64,000 nt of DNA, from the NCBI GenBank assembly GCA_937893675.1, contig CALBGI010000014.1:62001-126000 (forward strand), written 5' to 3'. The DNA comes from an uncultured Blautia sp. Lineage in GTDB: Bacteria; Bacillota; Clostridia; Lachnospirales; Lachnospiraceae. Under the pieces are notes generated by a model, which had not been told where the DNA came from, did not search any database, and saw only the letters and a program-made list of their open reading frames with translations. Below, piece after piece: positions 23,953 through 30,929 of this stretch. Made by a program: the position numbers and the translations under genes. Each line of letters opens with the position of its first letter. Within the stretch, counting starts at the first letter, position 1.

Positions 23953-24885
23953 TCAGTATCCCCAGCCGTCTTCAACTACTTCCCAGCCTTGGGCATCATC
24001 CGTTTGCACCAGACTCCAGCTCCACCCTTCGTAAGTTTCATTGGGAATCAGTCCCAAATCTCCGGCTTTCCTGTCTGTTTCAAAATTGGATTCCACAATG
24101 ATAAGATCTCGCTTATGTAATGTTTTGTATCGCTGCATTTCATCAACAACTTTGTTTTCTACGTCTTTGTCATAACGCAGCTCCGTCAATGTGCAGCCTT
24201 TAAAATCAGATGCAAATTTATCTTCCACCGCATCAAATGCTTTGTTGATCTGTTCTTCATCATACAATGCAAAAGTACCAATTACACGGTTGACATTGGC
24301 CGTATTGCCCCTGTATCCAAACAAAACGAAACGAACCACTGCAATGAAAACTGCCACGACAATCATTATTATAAAAAGAACCGTTTTCTTTTTCGTATCA
24401 GGTTTCTCTTTTATATTAGATTTCTCTTTCATTTTCAGATAAAAGGAATAACTCCAGACAGGAATATGCAGTCTGTTCATTTGTTCAATAAACAGGGAAT
24501 TGTCCATATTATCATCAAAGGTAAAGATTCTTTTTTCTCCTATATAGACCCGAAAAGCGCCGCTCTTTTTGTACACACCCCTGGTGATATCTCCAAAATG
24601 ATACTTTCTTACACGGCCAAAGGTAGAGCGATACGTAATTTCCATATCGTTGACTTCGATCTTCCATAAACCTATATTAAAAGCTGCGGTCATCATCGCT
24701 ATGGAAATACATAACAGAATCAGGATTGCCCACAAAGCTTCCTTTATCATAATGCTGTAAATCAGTAAGCCTGTACTGCATACACCAAAAAAAGCAAACA
24801 AACCGCCCAAATAGCGTTCCGATTGGATCACATAATGAGACCATGGTTCTTTTTTATTTTGGATCTGATTTCTGTGATTTTTCAT
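23953..24885 (-). CDS. Membrane protein with PH-like domain and DUF4829-like extracellular domain
   Basis: A 310-residue protein. Two membrane segments (about 25-65) precede a PH-like domain (LWKIEVNDMEITYRSTFGRVRKYHFGDITRGVYKK ... IFTFDDNMDNSLFIEQMNRL). A third membrane segment (about 165-190) is followed by a domain of about 120 residues (EEQINKAFDAVEDKFASDFKGCTLTELRYDKD ... SNFETDRKAGDLGLIPNETYEGWSWSLVQ) resembling a DUF4829-type domain found in Clostridial lipoproteins. The start at 24885 has AAAGGAAATCTC; an upstream in-frame TTG is ignored. Function unknown. Confidence 0.7.
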   Translation of the reverse strand: MKNHRNQIQNKKEPWSHYVIQSERYLGGLFAFFGVCSTGLLIYSIMIKEALWAILILLCISIAMMTAAFNIGLWKIEVNDMEITYRSTFGRVRKYHFGDITRGVYKKSGAFRVYIGEKRIFTFDDNMDNSLFIEQMNRLHIPVWSYSFYLKMKEKSNIKEKPDTKKKTVLFIIMIVVAVFIAVVRFVLFGYRGNTANVNRVIGTFALYDEEQINKAFDAVEDKFASDFKGCTLTELRYDKDVENKVVDEMQRYKTLHKRDLIIVESNFETDRKAGDLGLIPNETYEGWSWSLVQTDDAQGWEVVEDGWGY

Positions 24886-24924
24886 GAGATTTCCTTTCTC
24901 CTGCAAATCTTAACAGCAGCCCGC

Positions 24925-25611
24925 CTAGTTAAATTCCACAAGCTCCAACCCTGTCTCCCGTTGAAATCCTTCCGCCCATTCCTTATCACGATAAAAAACA
25001 ATCCCTTCCTGATATCCGTCGCTGGTAAAAAACAGCTGTTTTTCATTTCCATATTCTTTAATGATTTTATTTAATTCATTTGCCACGCTCACATCAAACC
25101 AGTCGTCATACACTTCTGCTTCCAATGTAAACTGCCTGTCGTTCCATTCGAAACGAACCGTTCGTTTTCCTGTTCCTTCTTCCCAGTTCACCTGACTGGT
25201 ATCTTCCTGTATGTTTTTAAAATCGAGCTCTTCCTGATCCAAGGACGAAACACCGGTCAGAAAGTCCGTATACATTTTCTCTACATTAAAGAATTCTACA
25301 TCAAAGGTATACACGCCGTTTGCATAAGGAGTCCATGTCATATTTTCGTAGTCATAATCTCCCTGACCCAACACAGTTAATAACATTGCGGCCTTATTTA
25401 ATTCCACTTCCGGCGGCATCGCTTTATAGTCCTGTTCCAGGTCGTCTGTCATTTGATCGGTTATCCCATTTATTTCATATTTCTCAAAGATTTCCCCAAG
25501 TTCCTTATAGGTTTTTTGCATGGTTTCTCCTCCGGATAAGGTATCTTTCAGACTGCAGCCATTTAAGGGCAGCAGCGCAGACAAAAACAAAATCAGCGAT
25601 TTTTTCATCAT
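24925..25611 (-). CDS. Uncharacterised lipoprotein
   Basis: A 228-residue predicted lipoprotein with lipobox PLNGC (Cys19). The mature part is acidic and has no recognised domain: a helical stretch (ETMQKTYKELGEIFEKYEINGITDQMTDDLEQDYKAM), then a beta-rich part with many aromatic residues. The start is the first ATG after a GTG at 25614; GAGGTAACTGTG is well placed for it. It follows the gene at 25625 after 13 bases and is probably co-transcribed. Second lipoprotein of the cluster. Confidence 0.74.
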   Translation of the reverse strand: MMKKSLILFLSALLPLNGCSLKDTLSGGETMQKTYKELGEIFEKYEINGITDQMTDDLEQDYKAMPPEVELNKAAMLLTVLGQGDYDYENMTWTPYANGVYTFDVEFFNVEKMYTDFLTGVSSLDQEELDFKNIQEDTSQVNWEEGTGKRTVRFEWNDRQFTLEAEVYDDWFDVSVANELNKIIKEYGNEKQLFFTSDGYQEGIVFYRDKEWAEGFQRETGLELVEFN

Positions 25612-25624
25612 CACAGTTACCTCT

Positions 25625-26152
25625 CTATTGTGCGACAGGGCATTCTTCAGGTTCTGAGTTTTTCAGCCAGATTTCCAGGTTTTCAAAATTGTCAAACTGT
25701 CGGGTAATAGTAAAAATAGGTTTATCTTTATCATACAGCTTTATTTTGCTGCCGTTTATTTTTCTGTATGTAATTCTGCTTCTCAAAAGGATATTGCTTT
25801 TTCGTCCTTTTATTACTTTTATTTTTTTGCCGTCCAGGACGATGATCTTATTGTCTTTATAATGTTTCCACATACCAAAATCTGCAATGCTGATGAAAAT
25901 CACCACCGCGGTACAGCACATATTTGCCCAGTCTTTTGAGGAAAGAAATGCGAAAAAAGCAACTGCCGCCATCACTCCCAGCGGGGTGCAGATGATGACC
26001 ATGATTTTCAAAATTTTCATCATATTCGTGCGCATTTGCACAGTATACACAGCCGTATCATCTTCCTTACTTTTTGCGGTAAGGTATTGCATCATGACTG
26101 GTACCAGCAAGGTAATTCCTATCACAAATGCGCTTCTGTAAATAAATTCCAT
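25625..26152 (-). CDS. Membrane protein with C-terminal PH-like domain
   Basis: A 175-residue protein, not recognised by name. Three hydrophobic segments (about 5-24, 45-69 and 76-92) are followed by a roughly 75-residue PH-like domain (NKIIVLDGKKIKVIKGRKSNILLRSRITYRKINGSKIKLYDKDKPIFTITRQFDNFENLEIWLKN). The closing FENLEIWLKN helix matches the end of the PH-like domains at 20124 and 23953. GAGGTAACACGAGT precedes the ATG; the stop of the upstream gene lies 21 bases away. Confidence 0.67.
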   Translation of the reverse strand: MEFIYRSAFVIGITLLVPVMMQYLTAKSKEDDTAVYTVQMRTNMMKILKIMVIICTPLGVMAAVAFFAFLSSKDWANMCCTAVVIFISIADFGMWKHYKDNKIIVLDGKKIKVIKGRKSNILLRSRITYRKINGSKIKLYDKDKPIFTITRQFDNFENLEIWLKNSEPEECPVAQ

Positions 26153-26173
26153 ACTCGTGTTACCTCATATGCA

Positions 26174-27382
26174 TCAATTTCGGCGGATTTTCTTGTTCTC
26201 TGCCCGTTTTTTCTTCCGGGTATCCGGCTTAGAAAAGGTCCGGATATAGTCCTTGCGGATTTCTGTGACATCCTGCGTCAGAAATGCTGCAATACGCGCC
26301 TGATCGGAAGCGCAATCCGGTAGGACCGCCACAAATTTCTCCGCCAGCTGCTCCTCCTTGCCGTACAGATCAAGAGCTCCTTCGTATCCTGCCAGTTCTC
26401 TCAGCACCGCGGTGAACTCTTCATACCTGTTTTCTCGGATCTCCAGACTAACCTTTGCTTTTGCAGTTGTGCCATTCAGGTAAAGAACCTTCAGTACCGT
26501 ATCGCCCCCGGATCGATCCAATGTAACCCAAAGAGCGAGCTTTTTCGAGAGCAGATTCCCGCCGATCAGCATCCAATTTTCACTTCGATAAATCTCAAGA
26601 TACTGCTTCATTGCCGTATCTTCAAACGGTATTTTTTCAAAGTGTTCTCCGTCCAGCAGCTGCTCCAGCTGCTTTTTGCTGAGAATCCGGTTCAGTACCG
26701 GGATACTGTGACAGGAGGTACAGACATAGCGTTTCATTTTCCGAAACAGTGTAACGACTAAAACTGCAACCACAAGAAAAGACAGAAAAAATTGTCTGTC
26801 CATTTCTATCTCTCCGGCTGCGGTTTCCCAGATACCACACAGGAGCACCAGAACCCCAAAGCTCCACAGACCTGCGGCCAGAAGCTTTTTCAGCGGATAG
26901 AAATGAATCCATTCGATGATCTGCACCTGCTGTCTGCCGCTCATAATTTTCTCGCGTAAAAGGCTGCGGGCAATCCGCTGATTCAGGAGCCCCGGAATCC
27001 ATGCAATCCCAAACAGAAGCATTGCAATGCCGACATACAGGGCAATTCCTATCCAGCCGATATCCAGATACGATTCCAGAAGCAGAGGGAAGCTTATCAG
27101 CAATAATATAAGAAAAAAAGGCATAGATGACTTCTTCCGCCCTTTTTGGAGATTCCAGTCATTCATGGCGGAATTGATGCACAGGACAAATATCAGAATC
27201 GCCGATATCCCGCCGGACACCCAGTTTTTAAGATCTCCAAACCGCATGACATGCTCTTTTTTGTGCATACCGGGAAATTGCCCGGTAACACCTGCATAGA
27301 GGCAAAATCCTAAATAAGCCAAGGCCAGAAGAGCCCCTGCCAGCTTCAAAATCGTTTTTCCTGCAAGTTTTGGTTTTTCCAT
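26174..27382 (-). CDS. Uncharacterised polytopic membrane protein
   Basis: A 402-residue protein, not recognised. About six hydrophobic segments fill residues 10-240. A CTSC pair (RYVCTSCHSIPVLNRILSKKQLEQLL) follows the last membrane segment and is a possible half zinc site. The rest is soluble and alpha/beta (ENWMLIGGNLLSKKLALWVTLDRSGGDTVLKVLYLNGTTAKAKVSLEI...) with a basic tail (KPDTRKKKRAENKKIRRN). ATG 27382 has AGGAAGA ahead and begins 5 bases after the stop of the gene at 27388, so the pair is coupled. Confidence 0.65.
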   Translation of the reverse strand: MEKPKLAGKTILKLAGALLALAYLGFCLYAGVTGQFPGMHKKEHVMRFGDLKNWVSGGISAILIFVLCINSAMNDWNLQKGRKKSSMPFFLILLLISFPLLLESYLDIGWIGIALYVGIAMLLFGIAWIPGLLNQRIARSLLREKIMSGRQQVQIIEWIHFYPLKKLLAAGLWSFGVLVLLCGIWETAAGEIEMDRQFFLSFLVVAVLVVTLFRKMKRYVCTSCHSIPVLNRILSKKQLEQLLDGEHFEKIPFEDTAMKQYLEIYRSENWMLIGGNLLSKKLALWVTLDRSGGDTVLKVLYLNGTTAKAKVSLEIRENRYEEFTAVLRELAGYEGALDLYGKEEQLAEKFVAVLPDCASDQARIAAFLTQDVTEIRKDYIRTFSKPDTRKKKRAENKKIRRN

Positions 27383-27387
27383 TCTTC

Positions 27388-28167
27388 CTACTCTCCCCGT
27401 CGTTGACGAATCATAAAATAAAGCAGAAAATAAAACGCGATCAGAGCGGCGCCCATACAGGGAAAGTAAATTTCCCCGGGCAGCCTGCCAACATACGGAT
27501 GACTCAGCACACACAGGAATACACAGGCTGCAAAGGCCAGCCCACTGAGCACAATATAGAATGGCTTGCGGTTATCCGCAGGCTCCAAAACATTCTCCCA
27601 TGTTTTTCTTCGCTCCAGTTCCTGCAGCAGCATTTCTTCATCCGGGATTCCTTTGACTAAAAAATAGGTACGCCACATCACTGGCCTGTCCGGATGACCT
27701 GACTGACATCGGATGGCATAGTGACTGCGATTTTCTTTGATGTTCCATACTTTCAGAATCTCGTCCGCACCATTTGGAACAAACGGCTTCCTGCCCTGCG
27801 CGCGCAGAATTGCCTGTATTTGCATTGACCCTGCCGCAAATCCCCCAAAGCCCCGCCCATACTTAGCGAGGCCGCGTGCATCCAATACCCATAACCGGTC
27901 GCCTTCTGTGAGAAAAAAAATCGTCGCATCCTGTATTCCGCGCCGTCCCATCCGCACAGCCAGTGCAATTCCGATTCCGCTGCCAGAAACCACCAGGATC
28001 ATGGAAGACCATTCCTGGGGCACCCCCAGAGACAGCGATAAGAAGGTTCCTCCCAGCAGCAAAACGGTCATCAGCAGTACAATCCCCAATATTCCGCCTA
28101 CCGCCCGATATCCATATCGGCTTTTTTTCCCTGTCTCCGAAGACATCCATACCTTTTTCAGCTTCAT
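27388..28167 (-). CDS. Uncharacterised membrane protein, first gene of the cluster
   Basis: A 259-residue protein, not recognised. Two hydrophobic segments (about 20-65) come first, then a soluble domain of about 110 residues (GIQDATIFFLTEGDRLWVLDARGLAKYG...), then two hydrophobic segments at the C-terminus. ATG 28167 is chosen for the GGAGGAGAAAGGA in front; earlier in-frame ATGs exist. It is divergent from the BceRS-type regulator genes with about 200 AT-rich bases between them, so the two transcripts could share control. Confidence 0.65.
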   Translation of the reverse strand: MKLKKVWMSSETGKKSRYGYRAVGGILGIVLLMTVLLLGGTFLSLSLGVPQEWSSMILVVSGSGIGIALAVRMGRRGIQDATIFFLTEGDRLWVLDARGLAKYGRGFGGFAAGSMQIQAILRAQGRKPFVPNGADEILKVWNIKENRSHYAIRCQSGHPDRPVMWRTYFLVKGIPDEEMLLQELERRKTWENVLEPADNRKPFYIVLSGLAFAACVFLCVLSHPYVGRLPGEIYFPCMGAALIAFYFLLYFMIRQRRGE

Positions 28168-28320
28168 TCCTTTCTCCTCCTGCCCCATTCGCCTGAGCAT
28201 TGCTCCTGCCACGCGTCTTGTCTTTGTGAATAATTTATAGAAGCATTATATATTATGCGGCATTTTTTGTATATAATTTTTTTAAGAATTTACAAAAACA
28301 GGATTATTTTTTCATGCGCA

Positions 28321-28349
28321 TTGAGAAAACCACTCAGATACCGTATAAT
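28321..28349 (+). promoter_or_regulatory. Promoter of the two-component regulator genes
   Basis: -35 TTGAGA (28321-28326), 17-base spacer, perfect -10 TATAAT (28344-28349); GGGAGG at 28359-28364 serves the ATG at 28372. The remaining intergenic sequence (28168-28320) is very AT-rich and contains a nearly palindromic GCATTATATATTATGC at about 28243, possibly part of the divergent promoter. Confidence 0.72.
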
Positions 28350-28371
28350 AAAGCACCAGGGAGGTCTCTTT

Positions 28372-29040
28372 ATGAAGAAAAAAATACTGATTGTTGAAGA
28401 CGATTTTACCATACAGACACAGCTGAAAACCCTTTTGTCCGGAAATGGATATGACGTTTTTGCGGTTACGGATTTTTCCGGGACGATCCAGCAGATCAAA
28501 AATTTTCTGCCGCACCTGGTTATTCTGGATATAAAGCTTCCGGGAAGCAGCGGCTTTGAAATATGCTCGGAAATCCGGACGTTTTCAGATATTCCCATCG
28601 TATTCGTAACCAGCAGCAATACGGATATGGATGAGCTCAACAGCATTATGCTCGGGGGCGACGCGTTTATCACAAAGCCCTACAATACCGCCATCCTGCT
28701 TGCCAAAATTGCGTCGTTGCTGAAAAAGGCATATCTGTCCAATCAAACAGAGCTATTTACCTGGAACGGCGCATCCCTGCATCTGGAATGCAGCACGATA
28801 GAATCCCAAGGACAGAAAGCAGAATTAACCAAGAATGAATTAAAGATCCTTTACTATCTTTTTAAAAACGCCGGAAAAATTTGTTCCCGGACAGACATTG
28901 TGGATTTCCTCTGGGATAACCAATTATATGTTGACGATAATGCCCTGAGCGTAAATATTGCCCGTATCCGCGACAAACTGGCGGCGATCGGACTGACTGA
29001 TTTCATTAAGACAAAACACAGGCAGGGATACACCTTATGA
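28372..29040 (+). CDS. OmpR-family response regulator, BceR-like
   Basis: A 222-residue regulator. The receiver domain has the acidic pair Glu9-Asp10-Asp11, phosphoacceptor Asp53 (LVILDIKLPG) and the conserved lysine in FITKPYN. The winged-helix DNA-binding domain (about 130-222) ends in VNIARIRDKLAAIGLTDFIKTKHRQGY. The family controls peptide-antibiotic export modules. ATG 28372 follows GGGAGGTC. Its stop overlaps the kinase start (ATGA). Confidence 0.9.
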   Translation: MKKKILIVEDDFTIQTQLKTLLSGNGYDVFAVTDFSGTIQQIKNFLPHLVILDIKLPGSSGFEICSEIRTFSDIPIVFVTSSNTDMDELNSIMLGGDAFITKPYNTAILLAKIASLLKKAYLSNQTELFTWNGASLHLECSTIESQGQKAELTKNELKILYYLFKNAGKICSRTDIVDFLWDNQLYVDDNALSVNIARIRDKLAAIGLTDFIKTKHRQGYTL

Positions 29041-30050
29041 ACAACAAACAATATCTCAAAAATCAGATTCCAATGCTGTCAGTGAACTTTTGGGGAGTGC
29101 TGGCCCTTTCTCTGTTTCTGCTTGCAAACGGAAATCCGCCTCAGACGATCGCCTTTATTTCCACCGCCTGGGTGCTTATCCTTGGCAATTATCTGCTGAT
29201 CTCGTATTTTATCGAAAAAAGGTATCTGCACAAGCTACTGAACATGGCAGAACAGCTGGATGAACGCTATCTGATACCGGAAATTATGGCCTTGCCTGAA
29301 AAAGCAAACGAGCAGGTTTTTTATCAGCTTATGAAAATGGCCGAAAAATCCATGCTCGAAAAAATAAACGAAATACACAGTGAGCGAAAAGAATATAAAG
29401 AATACATTGAACAGTGGATACACGAGGTCAAAACACCGATCACCGCAATGAAGCTGCTCCTTGAAAATAACCCCTCTTCCTTTTCCAGAGATGTCCTGGC
29501 AGAACTGGAGCATATCAATCAATATACGGAGCAGGCACTTTATTATGCCCGCAGTGAACACACCGAAAAAGACTACTCCGTGCGGGAGATCCCTCTATGC
29601 GATATGGTACATTGCGCCATTGCAGACAATAAATATCTTCTTCGTCAAAGCAATATGACAATTACCATAGACCATATGGAAAACCGGGTTTATACGGATG
29701 AAAAATGGGTGCGGTTCATCCTGAACCAGATTATCGGCAATGCGGTAAAATATCGCACAGAACATCCCATTCTGCACTTTTCTGCAGCAAAAACAAAGGG
29801 CAGGGTCATTTTATCCATCCGCGATAACGGGATCGGCATTCCAAAAAGCGATCTGCCCCGTATCTTTGAAAAAGGCTTTACCGGTCAGAACGGACGGATC
29901 GGAAAAAACTCTACCGGGATCGGTTTATATCTTTGCAGGCGCCTTTGCCATAAGCTTGGCATCGGTATTGCTGCCTGTTCAGACAATCGGGGAACCACGA
30001 TTTCCCTTTCCTTTCAGATCAATGATTTTATTGCCGGAGTGCAGGACTGA
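29037..30050 (+). CDS. Intramembrane-sensing histidine kinase, BceS-like
   Basis: A 337-residue kinase with two membrane segments (about 15-31 and 37-57) and almost no external loop, as in kinases that sense through a BceAB transporter. The phosphorylated histidine is His129 (EQWIHEVKTPITAMK). The N box is LNQIIGNAVKY and the G boxes are RDNGIGIPKSDLPRIFEKGF and STGIGLYL. It overlaps the regulator by 4 bases. With the ABC transporter downstream it forms one sensing and resistance unit. Confidence 0.92.
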   Translation: MNNKQYLKNQIPMLSVNFWGVLALSLFLLANGNPPQTIAFISTAWVLILGNYLLISYFIEKRYLHKLLNMAEQLDERYLIPEIMALPEKANEQVFYQLMKMAEKSMLEKINEIHSERKEYKEYIEQWIHEVKTPITAMKLLLENNPSSFSRDVLAELEHINQYTEQALYYARSEHTEKDYSVREIPLCDMVHCAIADNKYLLRQSNMTITIDHMENRVYTDEKWVRFILNQIIGNAVKYRTEHPILHFSAAKTKGRVILSIRDNGIGIPKSDLPRIFEKGFTGQNGRIGKNSTGIGLYLCRRLCHKLGIGIAACSDNRGTTISLSFQINDFIAGVQD

Positions 30051-30062
30051 TGCGTCCTGCAC

Positions 30063-30093
30063 TTCTTACGTTTTTGTAAGAACTGTGTAAGAA
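30063..30093. promoter_or_regulatory. Candidate response-regulator binding site ahead of the ABC genes
   Basis: TTCTTAC and GTAAGAA form a perfect 7-bp inverted repeat (30063-30082). GTAAGAA recurs at 30087-30093, 11 bases after the copy at 30076, about one helical turn, as OmpR-family regulators like. A -10 TACAAT lies at 30124-30129 with a poor -35, consistent with an activator-dependent promoter. No T run follows, so it is not a terminator. Confidence 0.55.
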
Positions 30094-30161
30094 AAAGCGA
30101 TACCAAAAACAGTTCGCACCATTTACAATGTTGATATGAAATATGCAAGGAGGCTTATCTG

Positions 30162-30929
30162 ATGAATCCGATTTTGAAACTGGAACATATCCAGAAATAC
30201 TATGGCAATGAGGGAAGTCTTACCAAGGCCATTCAAGATATCAGCTTTTGTGTGAACACCGGAGAATTTCTTGGAATCATGGGTGCGTCCGGTTCCGGAA
30301 AGACAACGCTGCTCAACTGCATTTCCACCATCGATACCGTAAGCGCAGGCCACATTTTCCTGGAAGATACCGATATCACGGAAATAAGACCAAACACCCT
30401 CGCACGCTTTCGCAGAGAAAATCTGGGCTTTATCTTTCAGGACTTTCATTTACTGGATACCCTGACAATTTCCGAAAACATTGCACTGGCACTGGCGATC
30501 AACCGGGTACCTGCGAGGAATGTAAAACCCCGGATCCTGGATATGGCACAAAAGCTGAATATCTGCGATATTCTGAACAAATATCCCTATCAGGTATCCG
30601 GCGGTCAGAAGCAGCGCTGTGCCTGTGCAAGAGCACTGATCAACAATCCCAGGCTTTTGCTGGCAGATGAACCCACCGGTGCATTGGACAGCCATTCCTC
30701 CCAAATGCTGCTGTCCACCATGCAAAGCATCAATGAGCAGCTTGGCGCAACCATTCTCATGGTAACCCATGACGCTTTTACTGCCAGCTATGCCAGTCGG
30801 ATTCTCTTTTTAAAGGACGGGGAAATCTTTATGGAACTGCGTAAGGGAAATGACAGCAGAAGTGCTTTTTTTGATAAAATCCTGAATGTTCTTACCATGC
30901 TTGGAGGGGGACAGAGCCATGTATGCTAA
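30162..30929 (+). CDS. ABC transporter ATPase, BceA-like
   Basis: A 255-residue ATPase of the MacB/BceA class. Walker A is GASGSGKT (41-48), the signature is VSGGQKQR, Walker B is LLLADEPTGALD, with the class-typical Q-loop (GFIFQDFHLLDTLT) and H-loop (MVTHDAFTA). AAGGAGG precedes the ATG. The last 11 bases overlap the permease gene. It would act with the permease to remove or protect against cell-wall-active peptides and to signal to the kinase. Confidence 0.93.
   Translation: MNPILKLEHIQKYYGNEGSLTKAIQDISFCVNTGEFLGIMGASGSGKTTLLNCISTIDTVSAGHIFLEDTDITEIRPNTLARFRRENLGFIFQDFHLLDTLTISENIALALAINRVPARNVKPRILDMAQKLNICDILNKYPYQVSGGQKQRCACARALINNPRLLLADEPTGALDSHSSQMLLSTMQSINEQLGATILMVTHDAFTASYASRILFLKDGEIFMELRKGNDSRSAFFDKILNVLTMLGGGQSHVC

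Noticed and set aside
28243..28258. GCATTATATATTATGC as a regulator site
   Set aside because: It is an imperfect palindrome inside a very AT-rich gap where such matches arise easily; mentioned only within the promoter entry.
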